Source: a virus | DNA length: 34,747 nucleotides | Virus record (IMG/VR): IMGVR_UViG_3300027917_000105 | Span: 1 to 34,747 of that record | Direction: 5' to 3' (one strand) | Shown: positions 23,510 through 30,174 of the stretch, in pieces | Layout of the letters: every line of letters begins with the position of its first letter | Position numbering within the stretch: the first letter of the stretch is position 1 | Notes under the pieces: generated by a model | Database searches by the model: none | Told to the model about the DNA's origin: nothing | What the model saw: the letters and a program-made list of their open reading frames with translations, nothing else | Translations under genes and position numbers: made by a program

Positions 23510-26293
23510 TCAGTCCCACACACCGCGCTTTCCCGGTCGTTTTGGCCGCCGAGGTTCGAACACTCCCCGGTACCAAGCGCGGGCATTTTTCATTGCATCT
23601 GACGCCGCCCATCGGGCAGCCCGACCGATGAATGGATTCGGTCCTTCTTCCACTTCCACCGTCCCCCTAGAATTAACCAACCAGGCCAACATCATAAGTG
23701 AATCACCATAGTCGTCGCGAGCATCCGAAGAATGTTTCGGCTTGTGGACCAACATCTGTTGGCCACGCCATTCCTTTTCTAGATCTTCCATCTGATTAAT
23801 AAAACGCTGCCACTTCTGCATCCGCGTGACACGATGGCCAGCGGGAAAAGTCAGTCGACGAGTCATCAATTCCTGATGCAGAATCTTGTAACCGAGATCC
23901 TTGGTGGAAGAATTGAAAATAAACGGAATCACCGACACGCCATAGCCTTCGAGGTCTGCTGCCAGTCGCGAGTAGATCGGATCGCCCTTACCAGTGGCAT
24001 CGATGATGGCCTGCGACAACTTGTAATTTTTGAGAAACGCCATTATCTGTGGGTGCTGAGCTTCGTGGTCATCACCATACAACTCCAACCAGTTGAGTAT
24101 GTGTATGTAAAAACGCTCTGAATCTGCATAATCGACGGGCATCTCCCAGAAAATTTTACCGACCGTAATTACCGTCGAGTTCGTTCTCCCCACGTCAATA
24201 GCAGCCACGATCCCATCATTATGCGCGTCGTACGTCACAACATTCGGCGCACGCGAAAAGGTGATCGTCTTTTTCCGACGACCCCTACCCTGCACAGTTG
24301 TAAGGTGACTAGCATTGTCGCGAATACCGCAGTCATGAAGAACATCTGGATTGATAAACATCCCACGATCGAGCAGCCAATGCAGACGATATTTCATCCG
24401 AAATTCATCTGAATCCTCACCAAGTCGGGCTTTCTCTTTGACGATGTATTTACGGTATCGAGGGTTGTACTTCTGGCCGACAGTGTAATCGAATTCAAAA
24501 TGACACCGCTTTTTGGATCGCAAATTTCCGGCAGCAAGATCTGCTCGCTTGTTCCGTCGACACGCCATGTAGAACTCAGAACGCTTTCGATTCGGGGTCC
24601 CAATCTTCACCAGAGAACCGCCGACGGCAGCACCCATGGGATGGATGGATTCTAAGATCTTGTCTGTCGGAATATCCTGGCACTCCTCAAGCAAAAGCAG
24701 GTGATATGTCTTACCTTCTATCTTAGACTGAGGCGAAGCAGTACCAGCATCGACAAACGATCCGTTTGGCAGCACCATGTTCTCGCGTTCGTTGTTGAGG
24801 TTGATGTCGATGTCCGGATCCATCAACGCTGCACGAGCAGAGTGCGAATAGAGCCGGGACTTCATCCGGGACCACAGGATACCCGTCTGTTCGTAGTTCG
24901 GCGCATAAATGCCCACCCAAAGACCCTCACTGAACTTTGCAATTCGAGAATCCCACCGGATGTTCTGGGCAAACACGGGAAAAAGAACCATGCACCCGAC
25001 CACGACACAGGCAATAGATTCCGTGTTGTGGGTAACCGTGTAGTCTCCCAGGAGAAAACGCTTATTTCCGTCCAGCACAAATCCGTAATACTTTCCCACA
25101 CCTTTCGGGCAAATCTTAAAACCGTAATGTAATGGATTTTCCTGAAGCTGCTTCTTTTTCCGTTTTTTGCGCGCCACCCGCAACGGAAGTTCTGACATTT
25201 GCCCATACAAACCAAGACGAATGTACTCGACATCATCAACATACTTCGATTTTCGTGAAACACGAAAGCCGAGCGACTGAGCTAAACGACGAATATCCTC
25301 AATCAAACACGTCTTTTTCATCGTCAGCTCGCAGCAATTATTTCCATGAACGTGACCGTCGGTATCGATTATGCCAGCCAATAATCGCCGACGCACAACA
25401 GCAGAATTGGCCATGTACAAATGAGGAATGTGTTTTCTATTTTTCCCCAGAAGATCAAAATCCCGCAAAAAGTTGCGAACTGGATTTCGATTGGCACCGC
25501 CGAAAGCTGTTCCTGAAACAATGGCGTACGAAGAACATTGACCTCGCTCGGAATACTCCGAGAGAACCATTCCCAAAGAAGCCGCCAGCTCTCGTAAATA
25601 TTCCACAATTTCTTGGTCACTATCTGCAATAGTGACTGCTGTGTCATAGCTTCTCCCGTCGCCCAACCAGCAGCCAAACCAGTAAGGGTCCATCGGAACA
25701 TCCCGATGGACGTATTCCACTGGAACCTTGTATCCCAGATAACTGCTTTCGATATTCTTGAGCTTCAGAAATTTGCGTAAAGGCAAATCCACTCGGGTGC
25801 CATCGTATCGTTTTTCGACCGAAAGGATGTGTTCCGCATTCACCGTATATTCATCGTGCGTATCTGGACAATTCGGAACAATGGCGTACATCGGACTTTC
25901 GCCAAAAGCCAACTGAAGAACCTGTCGTGGAGTTGAATCATCACCCATCAGAAGGTCACCAACACGAACGTCTTCGACCAACTTCCGCGTACCGTCAAAC
26001 ATCAAGACCTCAGTACCTGGTGCCAGGCACTTACCCGACTGCCTAGCAAACAATGCGGTGATTTCGTCCGAGTCTTCAGACAGCAGAGAATACGCCACAC
26101 GCCAGGCAAATTCTATTTGGTATGGATGCAGCTCCACTCCCGTCATTTCCTGTACGTAGGCAATGACGAGGTCACAGAGTTTCGCTATTTCCTCATCTGT
26201 CAGGTCCTTATTTGGTACATCCTTAAATGAGCCCTTAACTGAATCCTCGTAGTTCTTGAGCGTATCTTTCTTCTGTTTCTCAGCTATTTTCAT
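23510..26293 (-). CDS. terL: Terminase large subunit interrupted by an intein
   Basis: 927 residues from ATG 26293 (a GTG at 26302 is also possible; neither has a strong Shine-Dalgarno). After removal of a 335-residue intein (residues 89-423) the host protein is 592 residues, normal for TerL. The ATPase has an adenine-side motif (ELHPYQIEFAWRVAY), Walker A split as ARQSGK / TES, Walker B LLLLEE at 532-537 (Glu where Asp is usual) and the coupling motif KIGTPNRKRSEF near 563. The nuclease has acidic residues in AIDVGRTNS (D700), IIDATGKGD (D765) and DDYGDSLMM (D864). It cuts and pumps DNA into the head. No TerS candidate lies immediately upstream. Confidence 0.95.
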   Translation of the reverse strand: MKIAEKQKKDTLKNYEDSVKGSFKDVPNKDLTDEEIAKLCDLVIAYVQEMTGVELHPYQIEFAWRVAYSLLSEDSDEITALFARQSGKCLAPGTEVLMFDGTRKLVEDVRVGDLLMGDDSTPRQVLQLAFGESPMYAIVPNCPDTHDEYTVNAEHILSVEKRYDGTRVDLPLRKFLKLKNIESSYLGYKVPVEYVHRDVPMDPYWFGCWLGDGRSYDTAVTIADSDQEIVEYLRELAASLGMVLSEYSERGQCSSYAIVSGTAFGGANRNPVRNFLRDFDLLGKNRKHIPHLYMANSAVVRRRLLAGIIDTDGHVHGNNCCELTMKKTCLIEDIRRLAQSLGFRVSRKSKYVDDVEYIRLGLYGQMSELPLRVARKKRKKKQLQENPLHYGFKICPKGVGKYYGFVLDGNKRFLLGDYTVTHNTESIACVVVGCMVLFPVFAQNIRWDSRIAKFSEGLWVGIYAPNYEQTGILWSRMKSRLYSHSARAALMDPDIDINLNNERENMVLPNGSFVDAGTASPQSKIEGKTYHLLLLEECQDIPTDKILESIHPMGAAVGGSLVKIGTPNRKRSEFYMACRRNKRADLAAGNLRSKKRCHFEFDYTVGQKYNPRYRKYIVKEKARLGEDSDEFRMKYRLHWLLDRGMFINPDVLHDCGIRDNASHLTTVQGRGRRKKTITFSRAPNVVTYDAHNDGIVAAIDVGRTNSTVITVGKIFWEMPVDYADSERFYIHILNWLELYGDDHEAQHPQIMAFLKNYKLSQAIIDATGKGDPIYSRLAADLEGYGVSVIPFIFNSSTKDLGYKILHQELMTRRLTFPAGHRVTRMQKWQRFINQMEDLEKEWRGQQMLVHKPKHSSDARDDYGDSLMMLAWLVNSRGTVEVEEGPNPFIGRAARWAASDAMKNARAWYRGVFEPRRPKRPGKRGVWD
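25025..26029 (-). other. Intein with LAGLIDADG homing endonuclease inside TerL
   Basis: 335 residues inserted in frame between Lys88 and the Thr of Walker A. The first residue is Cys with the block A pattern CLAPGTEVLMFDGTRK. Block B reads YTVNAEHILSV, with Asn in the usual Thr place but the His kept. The C-terminus is FLLGDYTVTHN followed by extein Thr, giving the His-Asn / Thr splice junction. The endonuclease has two LAGLIDADG helices: YWFGCWLGDG (intein 116-125) and LLAGIIDTDG (216-225), each with an acidic residue. All splicing and cutting residues appear intact, so it is probably active. Splicing is required to restore the ATP-binding loop. Confidence 0.95.
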
Positions 26294-26389
26294 GATACCC
26301 ACATTTCACAGAGCAACGACCACTGGCCTCTCAACTTTGGTATCACGATAGCGTAAAAGGCATTGCTTTTCCAGTTAGGTGCTTTGAAG

Positions 26390-26430
26390 AAAAAATTCCC
26401 CCAAGCATCAGGGGGGAGACACTTGGGGGA
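26390..26430 (-). terminator. Intrinsic terminator upstream of terL
   Basis: On the minus strand CCCCCAAG (26405-26398 arm and its partner 26429-26422) forms a perfect 8-bp stem with a 16-nt C-rich loop, followed by AATTTTTT ending at 26390. It lies about 45 nt after the predicted start of the 26478-26506 promoter and about 100 nt before terL, so it blocks transcription into the late genes unless overcome. Confidence 0.85.
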
Positions 26431-26475
26431 GGAGAAGGGGAGACCATCATCGCAATGGTGACCGACCGAACCCCT
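26390..26475 (-). ncRNA. Predicted short leader RNA between promoter and terminator
   Basis: Initiation about seven bases after the -10 element and termination in the T-tract would give a transcript of roughly 85 nt with no ORF. Its 5' part contains a small hairpin (ACCAT / ATGGT) enclosed by GGGG / CCCC. Its 5' CAGGGG is also complementary to CCCCTG in the terminator loop, which permits alternative folds. It could be a late-operon leader like the lambda 6S RNA, an attenuator, or a small regulatory RNA. It is inferred from promoter and terminator positions only. Confidence 0.55.
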
Positions 26476-26477
26476 GT

Positions 26478-26506
26478 AGAATACCTGTTGGATATTGCCG
26501 AGTCAA
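26478..26506 (-). promoter_or_regulatory. Predicted late promoter ahead of terL
   Basis: TTGACT (26506-26501), exactly 17 bp, and TATTCT (26483-26478) lie in a non-coding stretch of about 220 bp between a short ORF and terL. The -35 matches consensus at five of six positions, the -10 at four. This is the only convincing promoter seen before the whole packaging, head and tail region other than the internal one at 20559. Confidence 0.6.
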
Positions 26507-26519
26507 ATTAGACCCAGAC

Positions 26520-26627
26520 CTAAAAAAGACGCGCAAGAAACGAAACTATCTTTATCGCAGCGAAGACCATAAGCAGCACTACCCCTACAGACACACCGAC
26601 CAGCACGAGCAGGTACAACGCCTCCAA
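26520..26627 (-). CDS. Possible tiny single-helix membrane protein
   Basis: From a TTG at 26627, directly after the preceding stop, 35 residues could be made. It consists almost wholly of one hydrophobic helix (LYLLVLVGVSVGVVLLMVFA) with a short basic end (IKIVSFLARLF). The TTG start lacks a well-spaced Shine-Dalgarno, although translation could be coupled to the upstream stop. A longer reading to 26711 overlaps the upstream gene and is arginine-rich, so I reject that part. Weak candidate, possibly a small membrane peptide. Confidence 0.35.
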   Translation of the reverse strand: MEALYLLVLVGVSVGVVLLMVFAAIKIVSFLARLF

Positions 26628-26628
26628 A

Positions 26629-26832
26629 CTACGCCCTATTGGGGAGCACCTCCTCGACCAAATCGACCGACAAGCGAACACCCTTCTTCTTTTCGTTGAT
26701 CGCGTCGGCAATGATTCTGTCGAGGTGCGGTATCTGAGCCCGAATCAGGTCTTCGGGGTTTTCGACTACGCCGTCCGGCATCATGTCGGGTGTGACGTCA
26801 TAGACATACGTAAAATTGATCCGAAACTTCAT
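26629..26832 (-). CDS. Small hypothetical protein
   Basis: 67 residues from ATG 26832 with AAGGAG seven bases upstream; a longer frame to 26898 runs across the promoter and is rejected. Strand-rich start (KFRINFTYVYDVTPDMMPDG), then a helix (IPHLDRIIADAINEKKKG) and a final strand (VRLSVDLVEEVL). This simple beta-alpha-beta outline has no family I recognise. It is the first gene after the 26871-26898 promoter. Confidence 0.75.
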   Translation of the reverse strand: MKFRINFTYVYDVTPDMMPDGVVENPEDLIRAQIPHLDRIIADAINEKKKGVRLSVDLVEEVLPNRA

Positions 26833-26847
26833 CCCTTTTCTCCTTTT

Positions 26848-26860
26848 GTTGAGTGTCAAC
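26848..26860. promoter_or_regulatory. Operator-like inverted repeat at a promoter start
   Basis: gttga-gtg-tcaac is a perfect 5-bp inverted repeat around 3 bases, located about +4 to +16 relative to the predicted start of the 26871-26898 promoter and just before the Shine-Dalgarno of the 67-residue gene. It may be an operator; the arms are short. Confidence 0.4.
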
Positions 26861-26870
26861 CCACAATAGA

Positions 26871-26898
26871 AGTATAACACATGGGATGGTTTTGTCAA
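26871..26898 (-). promoter_or_regulatory. Strong sigma70-like promoter with extended -10
   Basis: TTGACA (26898-26893), 16 bp, then TATACT (26876-26871) preceded by TGT, an extended -10. The -35 begins immediately after the stop of the lipoprotein gene. Sequence from the -35 through AAAACCAT is shared with the promoter at 28143-28170. It drives the 67-residue gene and perhaps more. Confidence 0.75.
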
Positions 26899-27159
26899 TC
26901 AGAATCTGACCGTGCAGCCTTTGAAAACACCACCACAACACACCGTGGCGTGGGTTCGCACTTTGTCCCGGACACCAGTGACTTCAAAGGCAACATCATC
27001 ATCTTTACTACACCCAAACAATGACGGTGCCAACCAGTGCGTGTTTTTAATGGTGACCTCGGTAAACCCTAAAGCATGCATGGCATCGAATGCACTATCC
27101 TCCGATACAAAAAGTCCGCAACCGGTCAACAGCACGAGCACAACAATCAAAAATTTCAT
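26899..27159 (-). CDS. Small lipoprotein
   Basis: 86 residues, ATG at 27159 overlapping the thyX stop (ATGA). It starts with a lipoprotein signal peptide: MK, a hydrophobic run (FLIVVLVLL) and the lipobox LTGC with the lipidated Cys at 14. The mature part ends with FGCSKDDDVAFEVTGVRDK and VCCGGVFKGCTVRF. This Cys-containing pattern (GCSxDD...TVC..FKGxTVRF) is one I have seen in small phage and bacterial proteins of unknown role. A membrane-anchored location is well supported; superinfection exclusion or an outer-membrane spanin role is speculation, and no inner-membrane spanin partner is visible beside it. Confidence 0.85.
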   Translation of the reverse strand: MKFLIVVLVLLTGCGLFVSEDSAFDAMHALGFTEVTIKNTHWLAPSLFGCSKDDDVAFEVTGVRDKVRTHATVCCGGVFKGCTVRF

Positions 27160-27815
27160 TCTTCTTTTCCTTTTCCCAAATACTTCTTGTACAACCCACC
27201 AAAAATTGCAGGCGATTCCCAGTACAAAAACTTGAGAACATCACGAGCACATCTCCGAATAATCGGATGAGCCGCACTGGAGCATCGAAGTTCGAGAATA
27301 TGCAGCCATTCGCGGATGTTCGCCTTGATCGCAATCTGTGTCTGTAACCCAATCGGAAGAACCGACCGAGCTTCTTCGGGAGGAATGCCCATCACCCGCA
27401 ACTGCTTGTAAAACTGCTCCGCATGCTCCATCGCTAACGTCCACAACGAAGAAGCACCTTGGTCAGCGGCGATCGAGGGCTGTTCTATCACAGTGATCTC
27501 GCCGCCGAATCGCTTACCAGTATGATCACAATACCGAGTACTCGTTTGAGCAAACGAAGCCAGACGGTGCCTGACAATCTCGTGCGACATCCCACGATCA
27601 CACGAAAAAATGACTGCCGCATCACAGAATTCGAGCATTGCGTGATGCCCTCGATTCACCAGGTGCGTCACGAGCTTGACGTCACTACCCTTCTTTATTC
27701 GATCCTGACTCCGATAACAGATGCGAGCATAATGCTCGATGACCGTATCGATAGTTGAGAAACCCGTGGGGAGAATCAATCGTACTTCTTCTACTTGTGC
27801 ATGGGCTATTTTCAT
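27156..27815 (-). CDS. thyX: Flavin-dependent thymidylate synthase
   Basis: 219 residues, ATG at 27815 with AGAAGGAGG upstream. The ThyX signature is complete: GHHAMLEF at 56-63, RHR at 82-84 followed by seven residues and Ser92 (RHRLASFAQTSTRY), EARSVLP at 149-155, and the C-terminal REWLHILELRC with AHPIIR. It makes dTMP from dUMP using FAD, NADPH and methylenetetrahydrofolate, supplying thymidine for phage replication. It is the only metabolic enzyme in the window. The lipoprotein gene overlaps its stop. Confidence 0.97.
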   Translation of the reverse strand: MKIAHAQVEEVRLILPTGFSTIDTVIEHYARICYRSQDRIKKGSDVKLVTHLVNRGHHAMLEFCDAAVIFSCDRGMSHEIVRHRLASFAQTSTRYCDHTGKRFGGEITVIEQPSIAADQGASSLWTLAMEHAEQFYKQLRVMGIPPEEARSVLPIGLQTQIAIKANIREWLHILELRCSSAAHPIIRRCARDVLKFLYWESPAIFGGLYKKYLGKGKEE

Positions 27816-27870
27816 GGGGTGCCTCCTTCTAGGAGACTACTGAAAGGCGAGCAGAAGCTCAAATATGAGG

Positions 27871-28071
27871 CTAGTCGTGGCTCCACCATTTCTTGACTTT
27901 GGCTACGACCCACGTAGCCGCACCAAAAAATACCATGAGTGCTGCGACAGCGTTCGGTTCCTTCGAACCGATGACACCGATGATTCCAAAAACAAACAGC
28001 AGCCCACCCAGCGCCGAGGCAAGTTTTATGCCCTTGCTTGTTTTTTGTACGGTTACGATTTGCTCTTTCAT
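27871..28071 (-). CDS. Small two-helix membrane protein
   Basis: 66 residues from ATG 28071 with GGAGGGG upstream; a longer frame to 28170 would cross the promoter. Two membrane helices are clear, about 17-35 (LASALGGLLFVFGIIGVIG) and 41-57 (AVAALMVFFGAATWVVA), separated by a short SKEPN turn; both ends are charged (KKWWSHD at the C-terminus). This hairpin topology is shared with some holins and with superinfection-exclusion proteins, but no lytic enzyme is adjacent, so I leave the function open. It is the first gene after the 28143-28170 promoter. Confidence 0.75.
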   Translation of the reverse strand: MKEQIVTVQKTSKGIKLASALGGLLFVFGIIGVIGSKEPNAVAALMVFFGAATWVVAKVKKWWSHD

Positions 28072-28142
28072 GATCCCCTCCGTGAAAGTTGCGACGCCCA
28101 ACCCCAATCGAGCGCCAATTGTTCGTTCGGCCTTCACAGAGA

Positions 28143-28170
28143 AAGGTAACACACAGCATGGTTTTGTCAA
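28143..28170 (-). promoter_or_regulatory. Sigma70-like promoter
   Basis: TTGACA (28170-28165), 16 bp, TACCTT (28148-28143), again with TGT before the -10. The run ATTGACAAAACCAT and the TGTTA at the -10 repeat the 26871-26898 promoter. It lies three bases after the stop of the 404-residue gene. The -10 is weaker (three of six). Confidence 0.6.
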
Positions 28171-28173
28171 TGT

Positions 28174-29388
28174 TTAATCGGAAGTTGTTTCTTTTTTGGC
28201 CTGCTTCGGACACCATCCAGGACGACGACTGGCCACTGTTTCTTTCAGGCCGATTGGATCAAATCTCCCACCTTCAGCGGTACACCAACCATATCCGTCT
28301 TTCGCTCGCTCAACCAAGCTTTCGCATCCAACACATCCACCACTCTCAATTTCTTTTTTCGGTTCTTCGGTGGCTAGCGGAAACAATTTCATCGCCGATC
28401 CACCCTGACCACCCTGAAGAGCAGAAAAGAGCAACATGTCCTTGACGCCGAAGTCACCCTTCTGAAGCATCAGCAGCGGAAGCATTTGCTGCACGTTGTT
28501 TCCACCCATGCCCATCATGGTCATCGCCGCCATAGACTCGATGTCCATGCCCTCGCCCTCAGAGGCCATCATAGCCATCAGGAGCGGATTCATTTCGCCC
28601 CCACCGAAGATGTTCTGGACACACATTACCGCCGCCTGACCGAACGCCAGGTTCTTCGGAGGGCTAATCCATGCACACGTGCCCGTCGGAAACATCACGC
28701 GGATGCGTTTGCTGTCGCCCGACACTGCGGCGACAAAGCCACATCGAGTTTTCGACATACTCACGATGTCGCCAACAGACACCTTGTCGAGCGGCGTTCG
28801 TATAGCATATGCCGGTACCGGCGATGAAAAGAAATCGATCGGATTGATCGTCGCAGTTCCAGTCTCGTCGTTGAAGGTGAAAATTCCTTCGGGAGATTTG
28901 ATCCCCAACTTCTGGAGCTGGAAATCAAACACCACTTGATCCACCTGGCGAAAGAAGGAGTCCAGAAACGTAGTGGACATATCCTTCTTGGTTATTGTTA
29001 CCCTCGGTCTTTTCGGTTCGTTCATCAGTCTTCTCCTTCGCTGCTCCCGCAACAAAAAATTGTAGTTGGGAACCCCCATCTTGCCCGCACGCTCCAAGTA
29101 GAAGAGGGCATTTTCCAAATGCTGATCAGACAAACTACTGTACTCAACCCTCTGACCAGTACCTGTCTTCCACTTCTTATCCTGGAGACTTTCACTTATT
29201 ATTTCTAAAGATAGTACTCGCGAGTCTATCTTCGAAATATCTTCTTCATAATCCTCACAGTTCACAGCATCCGACTCCACAACCGGATGCTTTACCCACA
29301 ACACTTTAGATCGCAGACTACAGCAAAGATCGTCCTTATCTTTCCCAATACTGTGTTTGCAATGAGCACACGAAATAGTAGTCCACAT
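28174..29388 (-). CDS. Hypothetical protein with Cys clusters at both ends and an internal start
   Basis: 404 residues from ATG 29388, two bases after the upstream stop. Cys7, 10, 22, 23 and 44 form a zinc-type cluster at the N-terminus. A basic helix (NFLLREQRRRRLM) leads to a second in-frame ATG at 29025 with its own strong AAGGAG, seven bases away. The second part has a strand-rich domain (VPAYAIRTPLDKVSVGDIVSM, RIRVMFPTGTCAWISPPKN), then a Met/Gly/Leu-rich stretch (AMTMMGMGGNNVQQMLPLL). Its end carries CVGC and two more Cys. The Met-rich part is reminiscent of phage proteins of unknown role. I do not recognise the family; two products of 404 and 283 residues are possible. Confidence 0.8.
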   Translation of the reverse strand: MWTTISCAHCKHSIGKDKDDLCCSLRSKVLWVKHPVVESDAVNCEDYEEDISKIDSRVLSLEIISESLQDKKWKTGTGQRVEYSSLSDQHLENALFYLERAGKMGVPNYNFLLREQRRRRLMNEPKRPRVTITKKDMSTTFLDSFFRQVDQVVFDFQLQKLGIKSPEGIFTFNDETGTATINPIDFFSSPVPAYAIRTPLDKVSVGDIVSMSKTRCGFVAAVSGDSKRIRVMFPTGTCAWISPPKNLAFGQAAVMCVQNIFGGGEMNPLLMAMMASEGEGMDIESMAAMTMMGMGGNNVQQMLPLLMLQKGDFGVKDMLLFSALQGGQGGSAMKLFPLATEEPKKEIESGGCVGCESLVERAKDGYGWCTAEGGRFDPIGLKETVASRRPGWCPKQAKKETTSD

Positions 29389-29390
29389 GG

Positions 29391-29672
29391 CTAACCATTC
29401 GCTTTCAAGTTCTGCTTGGCGATTTCTGATCGTCGCTGTCGCTCTTCTTCTGAAAGCTCGATACGACTTTCCTCCCACGTAACCTTGCCCACACGCCGAG
29501 GGTTATACTGCTTCCACTCAAGGTCAGGCACACTCGTTTTTTCCTTGTACGGTTGGTATTGGTACAAAGGACACTGCGAAACATGACAATCCCGCTTTCC
29601 ATCGACCCAATAGCTCATGCAGTCAGCGCACTTCGCCTCCATACACTCTTTTCGAGTGGGTTTATCGCTCAT
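29391..29672 (-). CDS. Cys-rich hypothetical protein
   Basis: 93 residues from ATG 29672 (AAAGGA upstream). Cys10, 15, 18, 29 and 34 lie in KECMEAKCADCMSYWVDG and DCHVSQCPLYQY, a zinc- or iron-type cluster seen in many small phage proteins I cannot name. The C-terminal half is charged (ELSEEERQRRSEIAKQNLKAN). It is preceded by the promoter at 29706-29732. Confidence 0.75.
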   Translation of the reverse strand: MSDKPTRKECMEAKCADCMSYWVDGKRDCHVSQCPLYQYQPYKEKTSVPDLEWKQYNPRRVGKVTWEESRIELSEEERQRRSEIAKQNLKANG

Positions 29673-29705
29673 TTTGTTGTTCCTTTCGTTCGGTCGTGAA
29701 TTCGT

Positions 29706-29732
29706 AGTATAACGAACAGTGAGTTTCGTCAA
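29706..29732 (-). promoter_or_regulatory. Sigma70-like promoter
   Basis: TTGACG (29732-29727), a short 15-bp spacer and TATACT (29711-29706). The -35 overlaps the TGA stop of the preceding 63-residue gene. The AAAC following the -35 and TTATACT at the -10 repeat the 26871-26898 promoter, though the TG of the extended -10 is absent. Confidence 0.6.
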
Positions 29733-29920
29733 GTAAGAAGAATATCTAGATTTATGAGAAGTTGATCCAGATCACCACTATCTACTTTTTTGGTGAGAAT
29801 ACGAAATGCCTGCATGGTCTCTATCGGTCGACAATCAGTAGCAAATGCCTGGCGAACTAGCGCCAAGTAGGTGTGGCAGTCTTCAAGCAACTCGCGCAAC
29901 TGCCGATGTTGATCCCTCAT
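29729..29920 (-). CDS. Small helical hypothetical protein
   Basis: 63 residues; ATG at 29920 overlaps the upstream stop (ATGA). It is wholly helical: RDQHRQLRELLEDCHTYLAL, then a loop and a second helix ending in LLINLDILLT. No known motif. Its stop TGA is part of the -35 of the next promoter. Confidence 0.7.
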   Translation of the reverse strand: MRDQHRQLRELLEDCHTYLALVRQAFATDCRPIETMQAFRILTKKVDSGDLDQLLINLDILLT

Positions 29921-30174
29921 GACTGGTTCTCCATCATGTGCAGCGCCAGACTCCCCTGGAGACTCATAATTACATTGTCCACTGAACAACCGGTTTCAAT
30001 GGATGTTTGCGTGCCCTCAAGATGATAATTTCGAACCTGCATGCGGAGCATGAATTTCTCTTGGAGACCAAGGCACATTGTATCAATCTCTGCATACATA
30101 TCGGCCACGTTCTTCATCAGTGTTTCCATCAGCTCGCCATATGCAGCCTGACCTTCGGGTGTTTTCATCTTCAT
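29917..30174 (-). CDS. Small hypothetical protein
   Basis: 85 residues, ATG at 30174 overlapping the upstream stop. A long Met-rich helix (AAYGELMETLMKNVADMYAE, TMCLGLQEKFMLRMQV) is followed by GTQTSIETGCSVDN and a final helix. No family recognised. It is tightly coupled at both ends to other small genes. Confidence 0.7.
   Translation of the reverse strand: MKMKTPEGQAAYGELMETLMKNVADMYAEIDTMCLGLQEKFMLRMQVRNYHLEGTQTSIETGCSVDNVIMSLQGSLALHMMENQS

Noticed and set aside
26832-26898. Upstream extension of the 67-residue gene
   Set aside because: The added residues would be encoded by the promoter region, and the AAGGAG clearly selects the ATG at 26832.
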